This document shows positions 1 through 5,964 of a DNA stretch of 6,324 bases, in pieces. The position numbers and the translations under genes were made by a program. The notes under the pieces are model-generated. The model did no database searches. It saw only the letters and a list, made by a program, of their open reading frames with translations, and was not told where the DNA came from. This DNA comes from Burkholderiales bacterium (lineage in GTDB: Bacteria; Pseudomonadota; Gammaproteobacteria; Burkholderiales; SG8-39), in assembly GCA_016649475.1 (NCBI GenBank), contig JAENXP010000148.1:1-6324 (forward strand). The letters are read 5' to 3'. Each line of letters starts with the position of its first letter. The first letter of the stretch is position 1.

Positions 1-758
1 ACCGCTTCCATGTCGCGGTCGTTCAAGAAGGGGATGACCGGCGCCACCAGCACGCCGCAGGGTATTGCGGCCGCGCTCAACGCGTGCAGGACCTCCAGCC
101 GGCGCCTCGGCGCCGATGTGCGCGGTTCCAGCCGGCGCATGAGTTCGTGATCCAGGGTGCCTATGGAAACGAAAACATGGACCAGGCCCTTCTTCGCCAT
201 CGGCGCAAGCAAATCGAGATCGCGCTCGACCAGCGCCGACTTGGTGACAATGCCTACCGGGTGATCGTGCTCCGCGAGCACTTCCAGGATGCCGCGGGTA
301 ATCCGGTATTTGCGCTCAATAGGCTGGTAAGGGTCGGTGTTGGCGCCAATCGCAATGACCTCGCAGCGATAGCCTGGGCGCGACAATTCGGCGCGCAGCA
401 GTTCCGCCGCATTGGCTTTGGCAAACAGTTTGGTTTCGAAATCCAGACCCGGCGACAGACCGAGATACGCATGGCTTGGGCGCGCGTAGCAATAAATGCA
501 GCCATGCTCGCAGCCTTGGTAGGGATTGATAGACTGGGTAAACGGGATGTCCGGGGAATCGTTGCGACTGATGATGGTGCGTGCCTGGATAAGCGTCACT
601 TCGGTGCGCGGACCGCGTAGCTCGTCCTCATTGAATCCCCAGCCGTCGTCGAAAGCCTCGCGCTCCTGTCGCTCGAAGCGGTTGTGCGGATTGTCCGCCG
701 CGCCGCGCCCCTTGAACCTGATCGGGACGGCGCGCGCCGCACCCGTCCCGGCTTTCAT
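1..758 (-). CDS. PA0069-family radical SAM protein (3' end outside the window)
   Basis: The first 252 codons are visible and the frame is open to the window edge, so the C-terminus is missing. The radical SAM cluster motif C-x3-C-x2-C is present as C83, C87 and C90 in NPYQGCEHGCIYCYARPSH. It should bind a 4Fe-4S cluster that cleaves S-adenosylmethionine. A following stretch, GANTDPYQPIE (about residues 138-148), is typical of the SplB-like/PA0069 group (COG1533). The N-terminus RFKGRGAADNPHNRFE is also characteristic of that group and supports the ATG at 758. The substrate of this family is not known to me, so no reaction is assigned. The ATG overlaps the TGA of the CoA-transferase as ATGA. 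There is no strong Shine-Dalgarno sequence of its own, only GGA about 12 bases upstream, so translation is probably coupled to the gene before it. Family assignment is firm; function is open. Confidence 0.9.
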   Translation of the reverse strand, partial: MKAGTGAARAVPIRFKGRGAADNPHNRFERQEREAFDDGWGFNEDELRGPRTEVTLIQARTIISRNDSPDIPFTQSINPYQGCEHGCIYCYARPSHAYLGLSPGLDFETKLFAKANAAELLRAELSRPGYRCEVIAIGANTDPYQPIERKYRITRGILEVLAEHDHPVGIVTKSALVERDLDLLAPMAKKGLVHVFVSIGTLDHELMRRLEPRTSAPRRRLEVLHALSAAAIPCGVLVAPVIPFLNDRDMEA

Positions 759-1978
759 ATCACTTTTTTCCGGCGCAATTCCGCGATGGCTGCCGCGTCG
801 TAGCCGTGCGCTCCGAGCACGTCCTCGGTATGTGCGCCGAGTTCGGGCCCGATCCAGTTGATATCGCCCGGGGTGTCCGAGAGCTTGGGCACGACTCCGG
901 GCAGTTTCAACGGCGTACCGTCCCTGAGCGTGAACTGGCGGATCATTTCGCGCGCAAGATATTGCGGGTCGCGCGCGATGTCGGCGATGCTGTAAATCTT
1001 CCCGTTCGGCACCTGTGCCTTGTCCAGCATGACCAGCAAATTGGCCGCATCGTGCTCGGCGGCCCAGCCGCCGATCAGCGCGTCGAGTTCGTCGGCACGC
1101 TTGGCGCGGCCGGCGTTGTCGGCGAGCGTAGGGTCGCTGCCGAGGTCGTCGCGTCCCATGGCGGCGCACAGCCGCTTGAAAATGCTGTCGCCGTTGGCCG
1201 CGATCAGCACGTGCTGACCGTCCTTGGTGAGGTACGTGTTGGAGGGCACTATGCCCGACAGGTTGCTGCCGCTGCGCTCGCGCACCACGCCGTACATGTC
1301 GAACTCCGGCAGCGTGCTCTCGAGTACGGAGAACACGGCCTCGTACAGCGCCACATCCACCACCTGGCCTTTGCCGGAAGCGCGGCCGCCGTTCATATTG
1401 CGGTGGTGCAACGCCATCATGGTGCCGATGACGCCGTGCAGCGATGCGAGTGTATCGCCGATGGACAGATTGGGCCGCACCGGCGCCCGGTCCGGATAGC
1501 CGGTGAGATAGCGCAGCCCACCCATGGACTCGCCGATCGCGCCAAAACCAGCCTGGTCCCGATAAGGTCCACTCTGGCCGAACCCGGACAAGCGCAGCAT
1601 GATCAGCCCGGGGTTTTCCGCCGCAAGGCGCTCGTAGCCCAGGCCCCACTTTTCCATGGTCCCCGGGCGGAAATTCTCGATCACGATGTCGGCATCCCGG
1701 GCCAGATTGCGCACGATCTCCTGCCCTTCAGCCAGGCGCAGGTTGACCGTGACCGATTTCTTGTTGCGCGCCTGCGCGTACCACCAAAGCGACGTGCCGT
1801 TGTGCAACTCGCGCCATTGGCGCAGCGGATCTCCGCCGGGCTGCCCGTCGGTCGCCGGCGCCTCGATCTTGATCACCTCGGCACCGAACTCGGCGAACAT
1901 CTTCCCGGCGAAAGGGCCGGCGATCAACTGACCCAATTCGATGACCTTGATCCCTTCAAGCGGCTTTTTCGCGTTCAC
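755..1978 (-). CDS. CaiB/BaiF (class III) CoA-transferase
   Basis: The product has 407 residues with a GTG start, the usual size for family III CoA-transferases, which move CoA between carboxylic acids through an aspartyl anhydride. Family landmarks in order: [21 protein letters not shown] at the N-terminus, [10 protein letters not shown] (residues 32-41), VIENFRPG (99-106), [10 protein letters not shown] (130-139), and the C-terminal [14 protein letters not shown]. By eye, D175 in SIGDTLAS aligns with catalytic Asp169 of formyl-CoA transferase (LGDS), so the enzyme looks active. The frame stays open upstream into recR as far as 2368. However, family similarity begins at residue 5, and GTG at 1978 overlaps the recR stop as GTGA, with GGAG (1990-1993) 11 bases upstream. 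That GTG is therefore chosen. The acyl substrates cannot be told from sequence: succinyl-, oxalyl- or carnitine-type specificity is guesswork. It probably shares a transcript with recR and the radical SAM gene. Confidence 0.92.
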   Translation of the reverse strand: MNAKKPLEGIKVIELGQLIAGPFAGKMFAEFGAEVIKIEAPATDGQPGGDPLRQWRELHNGTSLWWYAQARNKKSVTVNLRLAEGQEIVRNLARDADIVIENFRPGTMEKWGLGYERLAAENPGLIMLRLSGFGQSGPYRDQAGFGAIGESMGGLRYLTGYPDRAPVRPNLSIGDTLASLHGVIGTMMALHHRNMNGGRASGKGQVVDVALYEAVFSVLESTLPEFDMYGVVRERSGSNLSGIVPSNTYLTKDGQHVLIAANGDSIFKRLCAAMGRDDLGSDPTLADNAGRAKRADELDALIGGWAAEHDAANLLVMLDKAQVPNGKIYSIADIARDPQYLAREMIRQFTLRDGTPLKLPGVVPKLSDTPGDINWIGPELGAHTEDVLGAHGYDAAAIAELRRKKVI

Positions 1979-2571
1979 AGCAGTCTGCGCTCCACTACGG
2001 CCTGGGCCAGCGTGCCGCTGTCCACGTATTCGAGTTCGCCGCCCACCGGTACGCCCCGGGCGATGCGGCTGACCTTGATATCGCGGCCGCGCAGCATTTC
2101 TCCGATGTAGTGCGCGGTGGCCTCGCCCTCGTTGGTGAAATTCGTCGCCAGGATTACTTCGCACACGACACCGTCGGTGACACGCGCAAGCAGCCGGTCC
2201 AGGCCGACGTCCTTGGGGCCGATGCCGTCGAGCGGCGACAGCCTCCCCATAAGCACGAAATACATCCCCGGAAACGCCAGGGTCTGTTCCATCATCAGCA
2301 GGTCGGCCGGCGTCTCGACCACGGCGAGCAACGAGGCGTCGCGCCGTGGCGAACTGCACAACGCGCACATCTCGTCCTCGGTGAAACTATTGCACTTGGC
2401 ACAGCGGCGTATGCTGCTCAGCGCATTGCCTATGCTCTCGCACAGTTTCTGCGCTCCGTCGCGATCGTGCTGCAACAGGTGATAGGCCATGCGCTGCGCC
2501 GATTTCGGTCCGACGCTCGGCAGGCAGCGCAGGGCTTCGATCAGAGCCTCAAGCGAGGACGGCGGTTTCAT
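1975..2571 (-). CDS. recR: Recombination mediator protein RecR
   Basis: The product is 198 residues, the normal RecR length. RecR acts with RecO (and RecF) to load RecA on SSB-coated single-stranded gaps. Domains in order: a helix-hairpin-helix around [17 protein letters not shown] (residues 17-33), a zinc finger with C57, C60, C69 and C72, then a Toprim domain from about residue 80 with [14 protein letters not shown] and [12 protein letters not shown]. It ends with the conserved stretch [18 protein letters not shown]. No key residue is missing. The ATG at 2571 gives the standard N-terminus; no good Shine-Dalgarno sequence lies before it. It follows ybaB after a 76-bp gap with no visible terminator, in the conserved dnaX-ybaB-recR order. 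Its TGA overlaps the GTG start of the CoA-transferase. Confidence 0.97.
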   Translation of the reverse strand: MKPPSSLEALIEALRCLPSVGPKSAQRMAYHLLQHDRDGAQKLCESIGNALSSIRRCAKCNSFTEDEMCALCSSPRRDASLLAVVETPADLLMMEQTLAFPGMYFVLMGRLSPLDGIGPKDVGLDRLLARVTDGVVCEVILATNFTNEGEATAHYIGEMLRGRDIKVSRIARGVPVGGELEYVDSGTLAQAVVERRLL

Positions 2572-2647
2572 TCGGGAGCGAAACCCAGGCTAGGAAATGC
2601 AGGACCGATCTTGCGGAAATTGCGTTCATCGCCGGAATCTGCGCCAG

Positions 2648-2974
2648 TCAAAACGGCAGCTTCATTCCCGGCGGCAGCCCCATGCCCGTGGTGAAGCCGC
2701 TCATTTTTTCCTGCACCGTCGCCTCGACGCGCCGCACTGCGTCATTTACCGCAGCCGCGACCAGGTCTTCCAGCATTTCCTTGTCGTCGCCGACGAGCGA
2801 AGGATCGATGCTGATGCGCTTGACATCGTGCTTGCAGGTCATCACCACCTTGACCATGCCCGCACCCGACTGCCCTTCCACTTCCACGCTGGCAAGCTGC
2901 TCCTGCATCTTGCGCATATTGTCCTGCATCTGCTGCGCCTGTTTCATCAGGCCGGCCAATTGACCCTTCATCAT
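2648..2974 (-). CDS. ybaB: YbaB/EbfC family nucleoid-associated protein
   Basis: The 108-residue product matches the family over its whole length (E. coli YbaB has 109). The N-terminal half, [19 protein letters not shown], is a long amphipathic helix. It is followed by [13 protein letters not shown] and the highly conserved [24 protein letters not shown], and the protein ends in the family-typical LPPGMKLPF. Family members are dimers that bind DNA without strong sequence preference and are found on the nucleoid; the gene nearly always sits between dnaX and recR, as here. Two adjacent ATG codons (2974 and 2971) could start it. A clear AGGAGAG at 2981-2987 is 6 bases from the first and 9 from the second, so either is possible; the difference is one Met. 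Confidence 0.96.
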   Translation of the reverse strand: MMKGQLAGLMKQAQQMQDNMRKMQEQLASVEVEGQSGAGMVKVVMTCKHDVKRISIDPSLVGDDKEMLEDLVAAAVNDAVRRVEATVQEKMSGFTTGMGLPPGMKLPF

Positions 2975-2980
2975 GAAGCT

Positions 2981-2987
2981 CTCTCCT
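2981..2987 (-). promoter_or_regulatory. Shine-Dalgarno site of ybaB
   Basis: The minus strand reads AGGAGAG, 6 bases before the ATG at 2974. It is the best placed ribosome binding site in the window; recR, dnaX and the PLP-enzyme gene have no comparable site. Confidence 0.8.
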
Positions 2988-3000
2988 GCTGGTTAACTGT

Positions 3001-3019
3001 CACAAACGTGCCACAAACG
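3001..3019 (-). repeat. Direct repeat CGTTTGTG x2 upstream of ybaB
   Basis: Two perfect copies of the 8-mer CGTTTGTG (minus strand; 3012-3019 and 3001-3008) are separated by GCA, giving an 11-base period, about one helical turn. They lie between the dnaX stop and the ybaB ribosome binding site. The spacing would suit side-by-side protein contacts on one face of the DNA. I recognise no known regulator motif, and no convincing -35/-10 pair is visible beside it. Confidence 0.5.
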
Positions 3020-3052
3020 AAGGTGTACCCGCTCTCGTGTTGCATGAATCAG

Positions 3053-3081
3053 TTGCGCCGACAGCGCGCTTGTCGCCGCAA
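3053..3081 (-). other. Stem-loop directly after the dnaX stop codon
   Basis: On the minus strand TTGCG (3081-3077) pairs with CGCAA (3057-3053), then a G-G mismatch, then CGACA (3075-3071) pairs with TGTCG (3063-3059) around a 7-base loop. It starts at the base following the TAA. No run of T follows, so it is not a standard Rho-independent terminator. It could protect the dnaX mRNA end, mark a processing site or reduce read-through into ybaB. Pairing is seen; function is inferred. Confidence 0.5.
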
Positions 3082-4686
3082 TTACGTGGGTTTGACCGAA
3101 TCGCTGACGATGGTGGCGTCGAAGGTGTCCATCAGATCGCGCACGAACGCGTCCCCCTGTATCGCCTCCAGCGCCTTGCCCTGGCGCGCTTGGCGCTCGC
3201 TCTGCGCCTGAACCGCTGCAGTGTTGCCGCTGATTTCGCCGATCACGAGCTTTAACGCGACGGCTTTGCCGAAATGCTCCTGCAATGCCGCGCGCAGCTT
3301 ATCTTGGTAGGTCCGGTCCGCCAGGTGCTTGGCGGAAAAAGCCAGACCGAGTTCCATGCTCTCGTCGTCGTAGCCCCGCAACTCGCTTTGCTGGGCAAGC
3401 TGTTTGGCGAAGCCGCTGACCTTGAGCTGATTGGCAAGCTTTGGCCAATCGCCGTCGAACGCCGGTCCGGCCGCGGACGCCGCTGCCCCGGCGCTGCGCG
3501 AGCCTGTCTTGTCCGATGCAGGTGCTGCCGCACCCGCGTCTCGCGCAATCGGTGCTTCAGGGCGTTTTTTTGCAGGTATCGGGGCGGCAACGGCATTCGC
3601 CTCCTGCGGGCGAAACGCCAGCATGCGCATCAGACTCATGCTGAAGCCGGCAAATTCGTCCGGCGCCAGCGGCAGGTCGCGCCTCCCATGCAGCGCGATC
3701 TGGTAGTACAACTGCAATTCCTCCGCATCGAACTGCTGCGCCAAAGCCAGAATGCGCTCGCGCTCGGGCAGGTCCGGGCCCAATGCCTCGGGCGCGCTCT
3801 GTGCCAGGGCGATCTGATGCAGCAAAGTGGCCAGATCCTGAAGCGCGCCATCGAAAGAGAGGCTGCGCGACTCCATCTCGCCGGCTACTGAGAGCATCGC
3901 CCTGATATCCTGCTGCGCCAATCCATCCAACAGCTTGAACAGATAGTCCTGGTCGATTGCGCCCAGCATGGCGCGCACTGCCTCCTCGCTCACTTTCCCG
4001 CCGGCGTAGGCGATAGCCTGATCCAGAAGCGACAGCGCGTCGCGCATGCTGCCTTGCGCGGCCCTGGCGATCAGCGCAAGCGCCGCGGGTTCGGAGGCGG
4101 TGTTCTCCTCCTTCAGGATATGCCCCAGGTGGCCGTAGATCGCGTCGCGCGGCATCTGCTTCAGGTTGAACTGCAGGCAGCGCGACAGCACCGTGACCGG
4201 AATCTTCTGCGGGTCGGTGGTGGCGAGAATGAACTTGATGTGCTCCGGCGGCTCCTCGAAGGTCTTCAGCATCGAGTTGAACGCCTGCTTGGACAGCATG
4301 TGCACTTCGTCGATGACGAACACTTTGAAGCGCCCGCGCGTCGGTGCATACACGGCGTTGTCCTGCAGTTCGCGCATGTCGTCGATACCGGTGTTGGTGG
4401 CGGCGTCGATCTCGATCAGATCGACGAAGCGGCCGCTGTCGATCTCGGTGCAGGCGGAGCAAACGCCGCAGGGCGTGGCGGTGATGCCGGTCTCGCAATT
4501 GAGCGCTTTGGCAAGAATGCGTGCAAGCGTCGTCTTGCCCACGCCGCGCGTACCCGTAAACAGATAAGCGTGGTGCAGGCGTTGCTGCTCCAGCGCGTGG
4601 GTGAGCGCGCGCACCACGTGGTCCTGCCCGACCAAGCTGGCAAAATTACGCGGGCGCCACTTGCGCGCAAGGACCTGGTAACTCAT
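3082..4686 (-). CDS. dnaX: DNA polymerase III subunit tau (and gamma), clamp-loader ATPase
   Basis: The full-length tau form is 534 residues (E. coli 643). DnaX is the motor of the clamp loader that places the beta sliding clamp on primed DNA. Seen in order: Walker A GTRGVGKT (45-52); zinc-binding C64, C73, C76 and C79, at the same positions as in E. coli; Walker B with D126-E127 in VFVIDEVHML; sensor 1 region ATTDPQ and the SRC motif (S168-R169-C170) with the arginine finger; sensor 2 GSMRD with R215. The collar domain runs to about residue 370. An Ala/Pro-rich linker (about 375-410) and a C-terminal domain (about 411-528) follow, the latter fitting the polymerase-alpha-binding domain V of tau. 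The linker is short, so the DnaB-binding domain IV seems reduced. The ATG at 4686 gives the standard start MSYQVLARKWRP, without a good Shine-Dalgarno sequence. Codons 372-374 hold a probable frameshift site, listed separately. Confidence 0.97.
   Translation of the reverse strand: MSYQVLARKWRPRNFASLVGQDHVVRALTHALEQQRLHHAYLFTGTRGVGKTTLARILAKALNCETGITATPCGVCSACTEIDSGRFVDLIEIDAATNTGIDDMRELQDNAVYAPTRGRFKVFVIDEVHMLSKQAFNSMLKTFEEPPEHIKFILATTDPQKIPVTVLSRCLQFNLKQMPRDAIYGHLGHILKEENTASEPAALALIARAAQGSMRDALSLLDQAIAYAGGKVSEEAVRAMLGAIDQDYLFKLLDGLAQQDIRAMLSVAGEMESRSLSFDGALQDLATLLHQIALAQSAPEALGPDLPERERILALAQQFDAEELQLYYQIALHGRRDLPLAPDEFAGFSMSLMRMLAFRPQEANAVAAPIPAKKRPEAPIARDAGAAAPASDKTGSRSAGAAASAAGPAFDGDWPKLANQLKVSGFAKQLAQQSELRGYDDESMELGLAFSAKHLADRTYQDKLRAALQEHFGKAVALKLVIGEISGNTAAVQAQSERQARQGKALEAIQGDAFVRDLMDTFDATIVSDSVKPT
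3518..3537 (-). other. Strong 8-bp hairpin in the dnaX linker coding region
   Basis: On the mRNA strand GCGGGUGC (3537-3530) pairs with GCACCUGC (3525-3518), 8 base pairs with one G-U, around the loop GGCA. It lies 27 bases past the slippery A run, further than usual for a frameshift stimulator. It shares the arm at 3530-3534 with the nearer hairpin, so the two structures are alternatives. Confidence 0.5.
3530..3555 (-). other. Candidate stimulatory hairpin downstream of the slippery site
   Basis: On the mRNA strand GCACC (3555-3551) pairs with GGUGC (3534-3530), and inside it UGCG pairs with CGCG (one G-U pair) around the loop CGAGA, with a 3-base bulge GAU. It begins 9 bases after the A run, close to the 5-8 base spacing usual for -1 frameshift stimulators. 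It excludes the more stable-looking hairpin at 3518-3537. Pairing is by eye, without an energy calculation. Confidence 0.45.
3557..3571 (-). other. dnaX: Probable dnaX -1 frameshift/slippage site making the gamma form
   Basis: The coding strand has seven consecutive A (3571-3565), divided by the dnaX frame as GCA AAA AAA CGC, so the phase A AAA AAA fits the X XXY YYZ slippery heptamer. It spans codons 372-374. After a -1 shift the ribosome reads ACG CCC TGA, with the TGA at 3559-3557, so the product would be residues 1-374 plus Thr-Pro, 376 in all. That removes the tau-specific tail right after the collar domain, as gamma does in E. coli, where the site is A AAA AAG. RNA polymerase slippage adding one A would give the same product, as described for the longer A run in Thermus dnaX. 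The sequence is certain; use of the site is inferred from position and family precedent. Confidence 0.75.
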
Positions 4687-4736
4687 GTCGAAATTTTACC
4701 AGCGTCGCCGGCGTTGCGGAGAAAGGATTCTGGTTT

Positions 4737-4832
4737 GGCGAGCCGGACCCCCGGCACTCGCAGTAAATAGCTGTGGCTGCTTCCTTCCGGACCTGACCAG
4801 GTTCACTACGCTGCAATGCGGGGCGGCCCGCC
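4737..4832 (-). ncRNA. ffs: Signal recognition particle 4.5S RNA
   Basis: The minus strand carries the near-invariant SRP RNA core, CCTGGTCAGGTCCGG followed by AAGGAAGCAGCC, on the minus strand of about 4774-4800. The GGAA tetraloop is at 4788-4785, closed by CC and GG. This hairpin is where Ffh binds to target ribosomes making membrane proteins to the FtsY receptor. The ends are set by pairing: GGCGGGCCG at the 5' end (4832-4824) pairs with CCGGCTCGCC at the 3' end (one G-U pair), then CCCC with GGGG further in, giving one long rod of about 96 nt. This is the short bacterial type without an Alu domain (E. coli mature form 114 nt). Exact ends are uncertain by a few bases. It lies 50 bp before dnaX with no terminator between, and a -10 box lies just upstream. 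Confidence 0.95.
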
Positions 4833-4838
4833 GCTGCC

Positions 4839-4868
4839 ATTATGAACGAGGTCGACGCGAACTGCGAC
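4839..4868 (-). promoter_or_regulatory. Probable sigma-70 promoter of the 4.5S RNA gene
   Basis: The minus strand has CATAAT (4844-4839), five of six matches to TATAAT, placed 6 bases before the inferred RNA 5' end at 4832. The best -35 candidate is GTCGCA (4868-4863) with an 18-base spacer, only three of six matches to TTGACA. The -10 box and its distance from the RNA end are convincing; the -35 is weak. Since no terminator separates the RNA from dnaX, this promoter may also feed dnaX-ybaB-recR and the genes beyond. Confidence 0.6.
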
Positions 4869-4935
4869 ATTTTTCGACAGGCCGCGGCCATCAGGCGCGC
4901 AAGTCCAGCACCGCGCCCAAGGCCGGGCCAAACGC

Positions 4936-5949
4936 TCAGCGAGCGCCTGCGGATGATCCGGAGCGCCCGACCACCCGGCGCAGCTGATCCATGGAAAGAT
5001 TGCCCCCGCTCAGCACCAGAACCACGTTTTTTCCGGCCAGCCGGGGCTTGAGCTTGATCGCCGCGGCCAGCGCCGCCGCGCCCGCACCTTCAGCGAGATT
5101 GTGCGTGTGTTCGAGCAGCAGCACGACAGCGTCTTCGATCGCGGCGTCGTCGACCAGCACGAAATCGTCCAGATACTGGCGCATGATCCGCTGTGTGTTC
5201 TCGAATGGAACGCGCGTGGCCAAACCCTCGGCGGCGGTGTTCATGTCCGCGCTGACCAGTTTGCCGCAGGCCCAGCTCATCTGCACCGCCGGCGCCTGCG
5301 CCGACTGCACCCCGATTACCTGGATCGCCGGGTTGATCGTCTTGGCAACGATGCCGGTGGCGCACACGCCACTGCCCGCGCCGACCGGAACAATGATGGC
5401 GTCGACTTCGGGCAAGACTTCGACAATTTCCAGCGCGTAGGTTCCCACGCCGTGGATCAGCCGTTCCTCGGTGGGCCCGACGAAGCGCCCGCCTTGCGCC
5501 GCGGCCATAGCCATCACCCACTCGCGCGCGCTGTCGAAGTCGGGCCCGTGAAATTCAACCTCCGCCCCGAGCCCGCGCATCGCCGCAACCTTGCCCGGAT
5601 TGGCGCCTTCGGGAACCGCGATGGTCGCGCGCACCCCATGCGCCCGTGCCGCATAGGCGTTGCTCTGGCCGTGGTTTCCGGTCGAGGCGGTGAACAGCCC
5701 GGACGCGCGCTCTTTGTCATCCAGCTGCGCCACTAGGTTCAGCCCGCCCCTCACTTTGAAAGCGCCTACCGGCAGATGATTCTCATGTTTTACCCAGACG
5801 TTGGCCCCGATCAGTGTGCTCAGGCCTGAATAGCGGTACAGGGGCGTGGGCTTGAGGTAGCGGTAAACACGGGGTCGGGCCGCGATAACATCTCGCAGCG
5901 TAGGCATTGCGCTGTCCGCCGCCTGCGTTGTCGCTGGCACTTTATGCAT
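4936..5949 (-). CDS. PLP-dependent threonine/serine dehydratase-family enzyme
   Basis: The 337-residue product is a fold-type II (tryptophan synthase beta-like) PLP enzyme. The Schiff-base lysine is K65 in VGAFKVRGG. The substrate-carboxylate loop is STGNHGQ (89-95), and the phosphate-binding glycine loop is GAGSG (190-194) instead of the GGGG usual in threonine dehydratases. SGGN (314-317) near the C-terminus sits where the pyridine nitrogen is bound. There is no ACT domain, so it is not the long, isoleucine-inhibited IlvA type. A cytosolic amino-acid ammonia-lyase acting on threonine, serine or a related hydroxy-amino acid is likely; the exact substrate is uncertain. The ATG at 5949 lacks a good ribosome site. 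Met15 (ATG at 5907), with AGGCGG a short way upstream, is a fair alternative that would keep all motifs. It starts 15 bp after the hydrolase stop, so the two may be co-transcribed. No clear terminator follows. Confidence 0.88.
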   Translation of the reverse strand: MHKVPATTQAADSAMPTLRDVIAARPRVYRYLKPTPLYRYSGLSTLIGANVWVKHENHLPVGAFKVRGGLNLVAQLDDKERASGLFTASTGNHGQSNAYAARAHGVRATIAVPEGANPGKVAAMRGLGAEVEFHGPDFDSAREWVMAMAAAQGGRFVGPTEERLIHGVGTYALEIVEVLPEVDAIIVPVGAGSGVCATGIVAKTINPAIQVIGVQSAQAPAVQMSWACGKLVSADMNTAAEGLATRVPFENTQRIMRQYLDDFVLVDDAAIEDAVVLLLEHTHNLAEGAGAAALAAAIKLKPRLAGKNVVLVLSGGNLSMDQLRRVVGRSGSSAGAR

Positions 5950-5964
5950 GGGTCAAACGCCGGC

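Noticed and set aside
84..620. Plus-strand 178-codon frame over the radical SAM gene
   Set aside because: Antisense to a gene with a clear C-x3-C-x2-C motif; no domain or initiation signal of its own.
1340..1342. Glu213 in [10 protein letters not shown] as a substitution of the catalytic aspartate of the CoA-transferase
   Set aside because: Counting along formyl-CoA transferase shows that its Asp169 lies in the LGDS motif, which matches D175 (SIGDTLAS) here; the catalytic residue is therefore present and the Glu lies in another, variable position.
806..2110. Plus-strand 434-codon open frame opposite the CoA-transferase
   Set aside because: It is the antisense shadow of a well supported gene in GC-rich DNA: rich in His, Arg and Gln, with no recognisable domain and no ribosome site.
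1979..2368. A 130-codon N-terminal extension of the CoA-transferase frame, overlapping recR
   Set aside because: The extension has low-complexity Arg/Ala-rich sequence unlike the family, lies in a shifted frame of recR, and CoA-transferase similarity begins just after the GTG at 1978, which overlaps the recR stop as GTGA.
3557..4498. 313-codon minus-strand frame inside dnaX
   Set aside because: It is the -1 frame of dnaX and has Arg/Ala/His-rich shadow composition. Its only interest is that its stop is the one used by the predicted gamma frameshift.
4693..4698. TAAAAT (minus strand) as a -10 box of a private dnaX promoter
   Set aside because: It is only 6 bases before the dnaX ATG and nothing at 16-18 bases upstream resembles a -35 box (CTCCGC and neighbours).
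4880..4889. Palindrome GGCCGCGGCC as a terminator for the PLP-enzyme gene
   Set aside because: The perfect 10-base palindrome leaves no room for a stable loop and is not followed by a T run on the minus strand; GC-rich palindromes of this length are common.
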